64,000 nt of DNA from Amphirosellinia nigrospora (taxonomy: Eukaryota; Ascomycota; Sordariomycetes; Xylariales; Xylariaceae). Within the stretch, counting starts at the first letter, position 1, and the number at the start of each line of letters is the position of its first letter. The stretch spans positions 2,720,001-2,784,000 of the forward strand of contig SCHM01000001.1 in assembly GCA_004123355.1 (NCBI GenBank), written 5' to 3'. This document shows, piece after piece, positions 35,791 to 46,765 of the stretch. The notes beneath the pieces are model-generated. The model did no database searches, was not told where the DNA came from, and saw nothing but the letters and a program-made list of their open reading frames with translations. Both the position numbers and the translations under genes were made by a program.

Positions 35791-37314
35791 TTACTGTTGT
35801 GGGCCGAAGAAAACGACCTGTATAGTGATGTCGTCTCGAATATCCCTGGAGTTCGGATAACGGAACGCCAAAGCGCCGCGGACCATCTCTTCGTCGGCAC
35901 CGCCGAGTCCATTACGCATGAGGTGGACCGCAGCGTTATCGTCGCGGAATGTCGCTTTGTGCTCTTCGTATTTGCACTGCTGTTTCCACCCTAGAACAAC
36001 TGGCCCAAAGTCCTCAGATTTCTTTTCTGGTTGAGTGACTGACGCACCCTTTCGTTGACGGTCGTACCACTTCCCCACGAGCTCTACGGCCTGCTCGCTC
36101 GACATGGTATCCCACAGGCCGTCCGTAGCTAGGATCACGAAGCTCGGTCGCCCTTCCTTAGGATCGGGAATCTGAGTCGTGGTGACGAGTGGCTCAGCCG
36201 TGACATACGGTCCATCTTTATAGTTCTTGTACCTAACATGGGACGGATAGCTTTGGCCGTTAAAATGATTGCGTAGGTTCTTCTTCAGCGCAGACGTCCA
36301 CTTCCACATGCCGTCACCGAAGGTCCGCGACGGCTGTAGACCCCAGACTCGCCCTCCTTGGACAACATCCGGTTCGTCGGGGAATTGGGCCTTGATGCGT
36401 GCGGCTTCCGATGGCGTCGCACCCGTGCAATCCTCCGAGAGCGCTTTGGTTTCCCATTTACCATCCGGCGTCTTCTGTCCCAGAACCGCGCGGCAATCTC
36501 CCGTGGAGGCTACGTGTAGCTTCCGACTCTGCGGGTCGAAGAGCGTGAGAAGGACACAGGCCCCAGCGTAGGCGGGCTCGAGTCGTCTAGCTTTCTCGGC
36601 GAACGGCAAATCGCTTTCTATGATGGCCGTAGCGGATTTCACCAACGCGTCGTCAAGAGTCGTGAATGATGTCTTCAGCGCCTGCTGCACCGCCTCTTCG
36701 GACACCTCGCTCCCGTCCGCGGACTTGGCGTCCGTCAGGGATCGCCGCACGAACGGCATGAGCTGAGTCTTGAGCAGGTTCGAGAGCTGCCAGCCGCAGT
36801 GCCCGTCGAAGACGCCCCACGCCATCCACTTGCTGGCGTCGCCGCCCGCGCCAAAGGGGTTCGAGAAGCTACCGTGTATGAAGGCGTCCTCGCACGGACT
36901 GTTGGAGGCCAGTTGTGCTCCGTCGTAGCGGCCGACCCCGCCCGGCGCACCGTCGACGGTGAAAGCATTCTCGTTGAGTTGCTGTGTGATATCTCCCGAC
37001 GTCGGCGGCTTGGTGTACGCGACCTTGTCCGATATGCCTAATTCGTTGAGATCTGGTGTTGTGGTCGTCGTCGTGGTCACGTGAGGTATCCGTGCGACAG
37101 TTTGTGATGTTCCTCGCTTGCCGCTCGTGGCACTGTTGAGTGCCCAGCCGGCGGCGATTCCGACGGCGACCGAGACACCAGTACCTATAGCCGAGGACGA
37201 GCTTGTGCTCTTGGTCGAGGTGCTAGAGAACCGCGGTCTAGGTACCGGTTGATGGCAGAGGCGTGTCGCGGTCACGGCACGCGGCCTTCGACGAATTACT
37301 CTGCTAGAAAGCAT
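35791..37314 (-). CDS. PP2C-family protein phosphatase, probably mitochondrial (Ptc5/pyruvate dehydrogenase phosphatase-like)
   Basis: A metal-dependent Ser/Thr phosphatase. In yeast the closest type, Ptc5, dephosphorylates the pyruvate dehydrogenase E1 alpha subunit in mitochondria. The single 507-codon frame starts with an Arg/Ser-rich presequence lacking acidic residues (MLSSRVIRRRPRAVTATRLC) and a hydrophobic stretch SVAVGIAAGWALNS, fitting mitochondrial import with a possible inner-membrane anchor. PP2C motifs occur in order: WGVFDGHCGWQ (metal Asp), YAGACVLLTLF, VASTGDCRAVLGQ, VILATDGLWDTMS and RDDITIQVVFFG at the C-terminus. Length and motif order are complete and no frame problem is seen. 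The ptc5-like assignment rests on overall layout and targeting; another PPM subgroup cannot be excluded. Confidence 0.9.
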   Translation of the reverse strand: MLSSRVIRRRPRAVTATRLCHQPVPRPRFSSTSTKSTSSSSAIGTGVSVAVGIAAGWALNSATSGKRGTSQTVARIPHVTTTTTTTPDLNELGISDKVAYTKPPTSGDITQQLNENAFTVDGAPGGVGRYDGAQLASNSPCEDAFIHGSFSNPFGAGGDASKWMAWGVFDGHCGWQLSNLLKTQLMPFVRRSLTDAKSADGSEVSEEAVQQALKTSFTTLDDALVKSATAIIESDLPFAEKARRLEPAYAGACVLLTLFDPQSRKLHVASTGDCRAVLGQKTPDGKWETKALSEDCTGATPSEAARIKAQFPDEPDVVQGGRVWGLQPSRTFGDGMWKWTSALKKNLRNHFNGQSYPSHVRYKNYKDGPYVTAEPLVTTTQIPDPKEGRPSFVILATDGLWDTMSSEQAVELVGKWYDRQRKGASVTQPEKKSEDFGPVVLGWKQQCKYEEHKATFRDDNAAVHLMRNGLGGADEEMVRGALAFRYPNSRDIRDDITIQVVFFGPQQ

Positions 37315-38945
37315 GCTGGCTTGGTACGGGTATGATAGGCCCTGTATCCTATTTTTGAGTAGTATGTACGAATCGAAAACGAAGCGGTGAAGTGTGGTGA
37401 ACGGTGCCGGTTGTACCTTGCTTGCTTGAACGAATTAAGCGGCGGGCCAAAGGGTACCGCACTCTCGAGGAAGTAACGATGTAGATATTTCTCTCTCCCC
37501 TACTTCGTTTCCTCAGATATCAATAACAACAGCTTGGAAAGACCGAGTCAGTCGTCTTCTTATTAAGTTCCGTCACAAAGTACCAAGTAAGTACTTAGGT
37601 AATCAAGAGGTATGGATACTGCTTCGGGATTCGGAATTAAAGTGGATGTATAAGGCTTGTCCAGGGCGGGACGACTTTCCTAAAACACAACTACCGACAG
37701 CCCTACTTTAAGCCTCAGATTCGGAGTTATTATTGCTCTGAGCAGTTAGGTACCTAGTATATAGATGGGATATGGGTAAGTAGTACCTATACTACCATCT
37801 ATTCGTAGCTACAATAGGGCGTTTTTCATGTAATTTGCTTAGCATGTGCCCCGTATAACAACCAACTAACCAACACGCCTTGGCCCTGCTTATTAGGTAG
37901 GTAAGAGGGCAGTCCTTCAACATGACGTTCCCACATATCACTCGAATGGTATAGTGGTAAAGTAGTCGCCAGGAATAACACAATCCTAGTGTCAGAGGCA
38001 GGGCCATAGGCAGCAAGGGTTTTCCGGCCGAGGGATGTTGAGCATGTCTTGAGCCCGCGGTTCTTTTTGCTCTTTTTTTGTACCTTGGGTAGCATGTTCG
38101 AGTCTGGCCTGCGCTAACTTGCTGTCTTTATCTTTTCTACTCTAGATTTCTACTAATATATATTATGTAGAATACCTATAAGCCTTCTGCCCAACTAATA
38201 GGTTATTATGACTCAGACTCCGAACTACCGTGCCCGAGCCGCGATACAAGTATTGGACGATACCATACCGGCATACGGCAACAACATCACGTTACCTCTC
38301 AGCTAAGGCGGTCACCTATGATGACACTGTGATTGGATCGCCCTACTACTATTAGAACAACGAAATAACAGCCCATTACTTTCCCTTTTGACAAATAAAC
38401 AGCAAATTAATGCAACTGATGGTTTCGTCACAATATCTTTGCATCCTGGAAATAGATGGTTGCCTGCGCTAGATAGCCTAAACCCGAACGTAGAATTAAC
38501 TCCGACAAACGGCCTGTATTGTAGTGACAAGAAACTTTTTGAAACATCTAACTAGATCTATATTACATATATCTACACTAATTCCCGCTATCGCACATCA
38601 ACCAGACTGACGGGACCTACTAGGTACCCGTCGCTTCCGCTGTAGAAGATGTGGAGGTGGCTCACTTATACCGCTTCCCGAGGTCGCGGTCGCGGGGGAA
38701 AATATGGGGTTAGGCCAGGGGAGCTGGTGTGGGGTCCCGCCTCACCTAATAAGAACCTCGGCTGGGTAACTTACTGTATCAATGTTCTACTTCGCCGTAA
38801 CTTGCACTAGGCAATACTTTGCTCGAATCTTTTGATATACCAACATCATCCAAGCAGCTCGCCGACCTTATTTATTGCTTATAATTCTGATCCATCTACT
38901 CATCTAGAAAATCCCTAGCATTGGAGTACGGCGACGCAAGACATA
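37315..38945. other. Divergent promoter region between the PP2C and isomerase genes
   Basis: The two flanking genes are transcribed away from each other. The 1.6 kb between them has AT-rich and CT-rich patches but no recognised gene. A stretch near 37943-37965 resembles a tRNA D-arm but cannot be completed into a tRNA. Confidence 0.5.
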
Positions 38946-40041
38946 ATGACGGACGTAGTCAAGGTCACGTACTCGGGGCGCATAGCCACCATCACCATTG
39001 ACAATGACAAGAAGCTCAATGCTTTGGACATGGCGGGATACTATGCCGTTGCCAAGGCCCTGCGAGAAATTGCCCTGCGCGACGACGTCTATATCACCAT
39101 CCTAACCGGGAAGGGCCGGTATTTCTCCGCGTAAGTCACGCTCGATTCTCTCAGTGAAGATAAGTTTGACGTCGAGTTCATGAGATATTACGTGTCTGAA
39201 TGGTTTAGGTGTGGCACGAAGAAATGATATCTTTAGAATAGTTACCCCATTCATAACCCGTCGCGTTTTGTATCTCGATATCGATGAATTGAATCGTTCA
39301 ACGTGTAATTCGCTCTCACACACTCTCACCAGCTCCCACCTTCAACCTCGAACTAAACACTCAATAATAACCATCTCAAAAAAATCCTGCACCTGTTACT
39401 AACACCCTTAACCACAGCGGCGCAGACGTCTCCGTAGGGCGTGAACTCCCACCGGGAACGGACCTCTACAAAGAGTGGCTGAGCGGCTTCGTAGCCAACA
39501 ATCTAAACATAACCCAGGCCTTCTACAGCCACCCCAAGATCCTGATCGCGGCGCTCAACGGGCCGGCGGTCGGGCTCTCGGCCGCGCTGACGGCGTTCGC
39601 CGACTTCGTGTACGCGGCGCCCACACCTTCCTGCTGACGCCCTTCTCGTCGCTGGGCCTCGTGGCCGAGGGCGGCGCGTCGCAGGCCCTGGTGCAGCGCC
39701 TGGGCATCAGCAAGGCGAACGAGGCGCTGATCATGAGCCGGCGGATCACGGCCGACGAGCTCGTCTCCACCGGCTACGTGAACAAGATCTTCGCGTGCGA
39801 GAGGGGCGACGACGCGGGCTTTATGAGGCAGGTCCTGCACGAGGTCGACGAGCGGCTGGGCGAGCACCTCATCGGGGATTCCCTCACCGGTATCAAGGCG
39901 CTGATTAGGAAGCCGGAGCGCGAGAGCCTCGATAGGCAGAATGTCGCCGAGGTCTTTGCTGGGCTGGATCGCTTCGTCAGTGGGGTTCCTCAGAAGGAGT
40001 TTCAGAAGATTGCCTCGGGCCAGAAGAGGCATAAGCTATGA
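38946..40041 (+). CDS. Enoyl-CoA hydratase/isomerase, peroxisomal delta3,delta2-enoyl-CoA isomerase-like, one apparent frame change
   Basis: A crotonase-fold enzyme probably acting in beta-oxidation of unsaturated fatty acids. Exon 1 (38946-39130) encodes VKVTYSGRIATITIDNDKK, LNALDM and ITILTGKGRYFSA; a 287-nt intron (39131-39417, with ctaac branch point) joins to GADVSVGRELP, which completes the CoA-binding/oxyanion-hole block. Then come LIAALNGPAVGLSAALTAF, and after the frame change HTFLLTPFSSLGLVAEGGAS with the Glu typical of Eci1-type isomerases. The protein ends HKL, a PTS1-like tripeptide (yeast Eci1 ends HRL), supporting import into peroxisomes. At 39620-39622 the C run appears one short: reading AAPHTF there joins the two frames; otherwise the protein stops soon after. 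Total about 270 residues, normal for the family. Confidence 0.9.
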
Positions 40042-40226
40042 ATGGAGCACGTGGTTTCACAGGTGTAAATGTGACGACATAGAGCGAATACCAAACAGGA
40101 GCGTAGATGTTTTGCAAGGGGAATTTTGTCCATGCTGTATTTGTCTATATATATTTGATCTTGGGTCTAGCTATAAGAATGCAAAAATACCACATCATGT
40201 ACAATGAATTTATTTACATTGGTATC

Positions 40227-42604
40227 TCACGCGAGTAAAGCGAAGAGCAGACTTGTTCTCTTCCAGTACTCCTGTGACGCTTTCGTTAGGCGGCCATCTG
40301 CTTCAGTGTCTAGGCCCGTCTTCTCTAATACTCCTGAAGCAAGATCCTGAAGCATCTTATCTGAGTCGCTGTTACCAACGTCGAAATAATGCTGCAGCAG
40401 ATAGACGTCGAACGACCACTGAATGAAGACGTCTTTGCTACGCTCAGAGTCTTCTCGCTGGTTTCCTTTGCACTACCGTCATCTTCTGATGTTTCGCTTT
40501 CCTTCTCTTCGTCTACCTTGGTCGCAGAGTCTGCCTCATCTGGATCCGGAACATATGCGACAAGTTCTTTGCGCCAGACATCCACAAGCTGTTGGCTACA
40601 GACACGCTTGAAGGCCTTAACAGCAGCAGGAGTCCAAAGATCCACCCCAGAATTGCCCATTGACACGGTGATATTCCGCAGAAGCTTGAAAGTACCAGGG
40701 GAGGGCTGAGTAGGCAAGGCAGGCTCACCCTCCCATAAAGCTCGGCCGGCCATCCGTTTCTGTGTCAGCGTCGCAGTAAATTCCTCCAACGGCGTCGTAC
40801 ATATATGAGCCGCGAGGTTTTCGTGTAGTGAGGGCACGTTATCCAGGCCGAAGGACCGCACGCCGTCCAGCTTAGGTAGACGGCTTCGGATGTCTCTCAA
40901 TATCCGGAGGATATACATGGCGATCTGCCCGTTGTCTAAGCCATCTTTTCGGTCTTGCCAAAGTGATGTGAGCTGTTTATCTAAGTCTTCAAACGCTTTT
41001 ATTAGCGTCTCATTGAGTCGCGTATGCAGCAGTTGCGGGTCGTCTTTGCTTAGGAGCTCCTCCCTCGTCTCAATGACCTCCTCGTCTTCGATTTCGTCAA
41101 CATCATTATCCCATCTCTGACGTCTGAGTTGCTCTACCAGGTCCCCTACATTATCAATTATGTGGCGCCACGATTCAAAACTAGTGATGGCTCGTGCCAC
41201 AGCATCGTTCCTTCCATAAACACGGGATACAACTTCCTCTGTGACTTGAGCAGCGCCGATAGAGAAATCCATCCCGAGCATCTCGTCATCCCATAAACCG
41301 CGTTGACGGTCAGTAATCCCTGATTGCCACGCTTCCAACGTAGCGGCTACCTCGGATCCAATGAGCTTGAGCTTTGTGACCTTTGTTTCAATAAGCTGTA
41401 AGAGATGATCATTGATAGCTTTCCGCAACCCGTCGAGCATGATAGATGGATCAAACCCTCTGGCCTTTCCCCCATTCCTGATCCATTGCTGTAGCGTGCT
41501 TGTCCGTAGTTCTATTATGGCTTTGAATTCGGAGATGTGCTCGAGGGTTTTACTCAAGCCGCTAAGGACCGTTTCTCCACCCCTCGTCGCCCAGCTTGTA
41601 AGCATTTCCCTAGCTTGCTTCCCGTCTAGATCGTCGTGTCTGATGAAAGGCGTGAAGTACCGGATCTCGTCACCACACCACCTTTCAAAGATATCCAACC
41701 TGAGACCCTCTAGAGATCGTAGTGATTCGTCAGCTAGCAGTGGTTTCTTCTTCAGCTCTAATAGCGCTTCTGGTAGCTTGTTTGGGATCAGTGCCTGCAC
41801 ATCTACTAATGTCTTGGTGTAAAGCTCGAGACCTTTAAGGACATTGTCTGCGCCTCGGGCCTTCTCATGTTCCTCGTAGTCGAATTCATATGTGATGGCC
41901 TCAGCCCTGATGCTCAGAAACCGTCGCAGAACATCTCTTGTGCCGGAGCTTGATGACAGACTGTACGCTGATAAGGCTTTGAGTATATCGGCGATGTCTG
42001 TTCCTTCGCCAATTTTCTGTAACACTTTCTCGACCGCCCGCACAAGCTTTCTCCTTAATCCGTCCAGGCTCTTCTTCGCAGCCTCAACCGCAGTCCTGAT
42101 TTCTTCGTCTAATATCTTCAGGTTCCCAAAGCTAGACACGAGCAATCGGCTAAGCACGAAGACTTTCGCGGCCAGTACGAGGCGGTCGCCCTTGCTTCCC
42201 TCGGCGTCTTTACTCGTACCGGCCCTCAGCAACCGGCTGACAGCGAGCCCGCAGGCCCTGAGAAGCTTAACACGCGCAGCCTGTCCCAATGACTCCTCAG
42301 CATCTTCGTTGCCGCGAAATTGTCCCAACCCGGCGATCTTACTGTCGACGACGCTACGCCCACATTGGCTACCCATATGGCCCAACACCTCCTGCGCAGA
42401 CAGCATATCTCCTCGCATCTGCACAATGGTGTCCGCGGTGCCGAGGAGTTGTCGATAGCTATTTCCGACCTGGGTGCGCAGACGGGCCGATTTCTCGTCG
42501 ATCTGTGTGTGCAATGTCTTGTGGACGGCGCGAATCTGCGGCAGCGTGTATGTCGTGAAGACCTGCGCTGAGCTCGTCAGCGTCGATGTGTCGGGTGTCG
42601 CCAT
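40227..42604 (-). CDS. COG1: Conserved oligomeric Golgi complex subunit 1 (Cog1), one apparent frame change near the C-terminus
   Basis: A subunit of the eight-protein COG tether that handles retrograde vesicles at the Golgi. The reverse-strand frame starts MATPDTSTLTSSAQVF, and the conserved N-terminal Cog1 region follows: TLPQIRAVHKTLHTQIDEKS, ARLRTQVGNSYRQLLGTADT, IVQMRGDM. Most of the rest is helical and without membrane segments, as expected of this family. Read straight, the frame ends at 40325 with a Cys/Ser-rich non-family tail. One base missing in a short A run (coding strand) at about 40451-40453 would instead continue with SKDVFIQWSFDVYLLQHYF and end ...RTSLLFALLA at 40227, a far more natural Cog1 end. 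The gene is convergent with the isomerase gene, with only about 185 nt between the stops. Confidence 0.88.
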
Positions 42605-42781
42605 TCTCGGCGAGAGAAGGGTCCGACTCGTCCGTGGGAGATCTTGTGGTGTGCTATGGTGGTTCGGACATTTGTATGAGCTCTTGGGCTAGCTTCGTTT
42701 GAATGGCTTCGTGGCAGCTATCACCGACTCGCTTTCCGACAGGGGTTAGTCACGGAACCTGCATAAAGTGGTTCAGGTAGC

Positions 42782-42805
42782 CCCGCAGCTGCCCGCAGCT
42801 GCGGG
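42782..42805. repeat. Tandem CCCGCAGCTG pair ending in a perfect 14-bp palindrome, upstream of COG1
   Basis: CCCGCAGCTG occurs twice head to tail (42782-42791 and 42792-42801), and the second copy is part of the perfect palindrome CCCGCAGCTGCGGG (42792-42805). It lies about 180 bp before the COG1 start codon, in a promoter position, and could be a binding site for a dimeric regulator. The factor is unknown. Confidence 0.5.
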
Positions 42806-43011
42806 ATGGTAAAACGTGGGGTTGACTTTACATATGCATCCAACACTATCTCAAAATTAGTTATTAGTCGTACTATGTGCATTCCAGTTGTTATAGGAAT
42901 CTAGGAACCCTTTTGGTAATATAATTGAAAAATTCTTACTCAACATGAGGAGGAAGTGATAAAGGGAGGAGAAGAAAAAAAGAGACAATATCCCGTAAAA
43001 GGAATAATACA

Positions 43012-43107
43012 TGATGAGAGTGGGACTCGAACCCACGCGGATTGCTCCACTGCGAAATTTGTCCAGATTTCCTGAACGCAGCGCCATAACCACTCGGCCA
43101 TCTCACC
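43012..43107 (-). tRNA. tRNA-Leu (anticodon CAG) with a 15-nt intron
   Basis: The reverse strand folds as a class II tRNA: acceptor GGTGAGA pairs with TCTCATC (one G-U) and leaves discriminator A at 43012. The D-arm is GGCCGAGTGGTTA.GGC. The anticodon stem CTGCG/CGCAG closes a 22-nt loop, TTCAGG plus 15 nt plus T, so the intron follows the base after anticodon CAG. The intron contains CTGGA, which can pair with TTCAG in the anticodon loop, the usual pre-tRNA splicing geometry. A long variable arm and the TPsiC loop GGGTTCGAGTCCC follow. No encoded CCA, as expected for a nuclear gene. Confidence 0.93.
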
Positions 43108-45347
43108 AGAGAAACATAATATGTCTTGAATTACTGGGCAACTTGACCGGAAGCCATCAGCTTGGACGAGGCAGTCTGAGCCGAGACGAGTCACACTACC
43201 AGAGACGATGGTATAGCAAAATAAATCAACAGATTCATTGAGTACATCTTTTCAAGCATTCCTATATGTTACAATGAATAGCCTAATCCGCTGTGGCCCG
43301 CTCCTCAGCTTTGGTGGCAGCAGCTTCCGAAGTCATAGATCACTTTGATTACCAAATCGCAGTACTAACTTCGGGATCGACACAGGCGTGCTGGGCTACG
43401 AAAAGGTCGGATGGGACTCATTCGCTGGCTAGTGGTGACGTAGGTATCAAGAGTGTTGCTTAGGGCTTCACACCAGAGATATTTTAACAGCTCACTGATG
43501 TCTCTGATTCGATAACACAGGTGAAAGAGATCATTCGATTACTTCTACGTATGTTATACTCACTGCGCAACTAGGTGGGAGCCGGCGTTCACCTATGACG
43601 ATAGGATATGGTGAGTTGGTTACTTATCTGTGCCGCAACTGTTTCAGGTGTACCGTTTTGTTGAAACCCTTCAATATGCCTAAGAGGTAGGTGGGAAAGA
43701 AAAGGCAGCGGGTGCCAGAACCAGCTACCTAGTTTCTTCCCAGAGGTAGGTTAGGTACTAAGAGTGATTTAACTTTGCTGATTGTACTTTCCTTGTACAT
43801 AGAAAAGAAAGGAAAAGAAAGGAACCAGGAGTTCATATGAAATCGGGTTGACGTTATTGCGACTCACAATACTAGTAGAAAATGCCGTACCTACAAACTC
43901 TGAACTTTCAAAAGTTACCTTCTAATACCAAGGCATTATAGAAACGCTTTCATAAACGCCCTTCGTACGACAGTTCATTTTCTGGTATAACTTATGACCA
44001 TGTCATCGACGCAGGTGGTGCGAACCAGTTAGTCGCGAAGTGCTTTCAGTTCCCCAGCGAACGTCATTTGCCGAAGAGGATACCGCAACATGGATTATGA
44101 TGTCGTGCATTGAGAAATCTAGTAATCAATACCTATCTCGACTATATCGTGCTGGGGGTCCCTAACTAATGGGACCAGATGCATCTCCAGTTCATCCCCC
44201 AGATTGGCGTGCAAATCATCGTGGATTTCATCGACAGAATCTGATACACTATCACCCTGTTCGCCATCGTGGAAGAGTTATTCCCCGGATGTTCTGATTG
44301 GTAGCAGCGAGCGGGAACGATTCTCATGGCAATGCAGCTGTCTTCATGCTCTACCCCAATCGGGCCACCTTGTTGCGCACGGATGGGGCAGACCTTGCTT
44401 GACCTTTGTCCTTTGTCTACCCGTACCCGCGCACATGCGACAGTCTATACTATTCAACCGGCCCTTCTCTCGCCCGGCGAGATGTGGCCTCTAACCATTC
44501 TCTCGTACTTGAGTCGGCCATCGGAACAATTCAACATCCAATCAAGTAATGCTAAAGACCAAACATGTTTCACGAAGCAGGTTTTCTCCACCGAGTTACT
44601 CTCGTCAGCATGAACTCCACCTTGCGGTCAACGACTTCCCATCGTCTGATCTTCACTATTAGGCTCTGTGATCTTTTTCGTCCCATCATAGGATTGCTCT
44701 TCGGATGCACCCGTACCCTCCTCACGAGATCCAGATTGTAATCACCTCAGGTTGGACCACTAGATACTGGACGTTCAAAGCAAGAGGACACTTACTGGAT
44801 AAGAAGATCTCGTCAGGATGGAGGCTGAGGGCATACTGAAATCAGATGTCTACATTACTAACAGTAAACATGAGCTATATTGCTAAGATATGTTGCTCCT
44901 GAGCGACGTTTTGTTGCCGTCACGAACCACGGCCTATGCTGGGTAGTTTGAATACTAGTTGTTCGGGCCGAGGAGGATGGCCCGAATGAAATAGTCAACT
45001 AAGAGAACGACCCTTGAGTCAACTCGCACATTGAAGTATACGTGATAGCCGTCTAGTGCCGGCCATGTGGCGATCCGATACGAAGATCCATCTGACACAT
45101 GAGGCTGATTTATCCGGCTGCTCCTCTGATGCCGTCTCCAGAGCTCACCTAGTCCAACACTCGGCGTAGATCATCTTCAAGCAGTCAACCGCCTGCAATC
45201 TCACATTCGCCTTCGCAATGCTATACTACTATATCTGAAGGCTTAGCCCCCTAACTATGGACTTATGGCGAGTTTTAATTCTCGATTTCTTCCTCTCGTC
45301 CTCTTCGTCTGCGCGTTTGGTCAGCTACCATAGCGCGCTCCGTTTAC
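43108..45347. other. Intergenic spacer of about 2.2 kb
   Basis: A purine-rich block (gaaaagaaaggaaaagaaagg) lies at about 43803-43823. Short frames around 44160-44620 on both strands have no family signature. The right end holds the promoter of the rhodopsin-domain gene. Nothing else is supported. Confidence 0.45.
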
Positions 45348-46765
45348 ATGGCGCAATCTCTCATTATGTCTCTGTTACCAACGAGTAATATGCTTCTAGC
45401 TGTTGGAAACACTACTGGAGCAGCTGTGCCATCTACAGATCCATTCCGCTACACTAGCACACAACAGAATCTCGCAATAGCCATCATCATAGCTTTCACA
45501 GCTCTTGCTTTTATTGTACTATGTGTCAGAGTAGCTGGCAGGCTATCGTCACATCAATTTGGGCTAGGTAAAAAACCTGAAGTACTTGGGTTTTAGATAA
45601 ATCGCTAATGTATGGAATAGATGATGCTTTGGTATGCATAGCTATGGTAAGCGGCTGCGACTGGCCATAGCTTGTGATAGGAATTGACTAACAACACACA
45701 ATCGCTAGGTATTGTCAATGCTAGAAACGGCAGCTAGCTATATGTGTTAGTTTTGAGAACCCCGGCAATAAGTTCTAGTCAGGTATGCTGACCTATCTAA
45801 AGTCATCAAGACGAATTTCATAGGGATCAGATGGCAAGACATTCCGCCTCACGATCCTATCCCAGGCCTGGTATGGAATTACGCTATCGAAATCTTGTAC
45901 AATCCGATCTTGGCACTGGTAAAGACATCGATACTGCTACTGCTCATGCGCCTATTTGGGCAGAAGCCTGGCGTAAAACGCTTTATCCTCTGGGTGAACA
46001 CAACGAACATAGGAATGATGATTGCAGTCTTCTTTGGTACTGTACTTCAGTGCACTCCCATCAACAAGACCTGGGAGACTAGCCTGGAGGGGACATGTAT
46101 CGACAGGAGGGTTCTATTCACGGTCTCGTCTTCGTTCAACATCTTCACCGATATACTCATACTAGGACTACCACTGAGGATATTCATCGACTTGAAAATA
46201 CCCAGGCGCACAAAGATTGCTCTGATGTTCATCTTTCTGCTCGGATTCTTGTAAGTTCTCATGTGATAGCTAGGGTAAAGTTTATACAGAGGCTGACTCT
46301 GCTTGTAAATGAAGCACAACCATCACGAGCATTGTCCGGCTTGTCCTGCTCATCCAGGGCCTATTCATGCTGAAGACGACCTTGAGCGCCGACGCCAACA
46401 TCGGCTTCGTGACATCCGCCATCGAGACCAATCTCGCGCTCATCACGGCCTCGGCACCAGCACTACGGCCCTTGCTTCGGACGTGGTTCCCGAAGCTGTT
46501 CCGCGTTGATCGCGACGAAGTTGTCGGAAACACGGAGCGCAGGGTGTTGGGCACAGCGGCGACGCGGATGACACGATTCAAGTCACAGACGCAGCTTCAG
46601 AGCCAGACCCCGCGAGAAAGCGAAGAGGCCATACCGACGTTCGATCAAATCATCAGAGACAGCAACATGGCAACTCGGTACAATTCGATAGATAACCCCC
46701 GACCAGCTACGGCTACCCGCAGCCAAGCAGACCTAGGAAGCCGACAGTCGGAGAAGTGGATATAA
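45348..46765 (+). CDS. Rhodopsin-domain integral membrane protein (fungal SAT5/Pth11-like family), five exons
   Basis: A seven-helix fungal membrane protein of the family often annotated as integral membrane/rhodopsin domain; signalling roles are known only for the distant Pth11 group. Exons 45348-45567, 45621-45646, 45709-45743, 45783-46250 and 46315-46765 give a continuous frame. Seen: NLAIAIIIAFTALAFIVLCV (first helix), DDALVCIAMVLSM, the hallmark YNPILALVKTSILLLLMRLF, then FILWVNTTNIGMMIAVFFGT, CTPINKTWE with the conserved Cys-Pro, C..R, FNIFTDILILGLPLRIFIDL, then KIPRRTKIALMFIFLLGF, ITSIVRLVLL, and a hydrophilic cytosolic tail. Intron 3 is very short (39 nt). The extracellular ETNLALITASAPALRPLL block is also typical. 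No frame correction is needed. Confidence 0.9.

Noticed and set aside
37943-38010. tRNA-like D-arm sequence (atggtatagtggtaaag)
   Set aside because: No matching acceptor stem, anticodon stem or TPsiC loop could be built around it.
44160-44620. Possible reverse-strand coding patch (VDEIHDDLHANLGDELEM) and forward frames
   Set aside because: Too short, ends quickly, and no family could be assigned.
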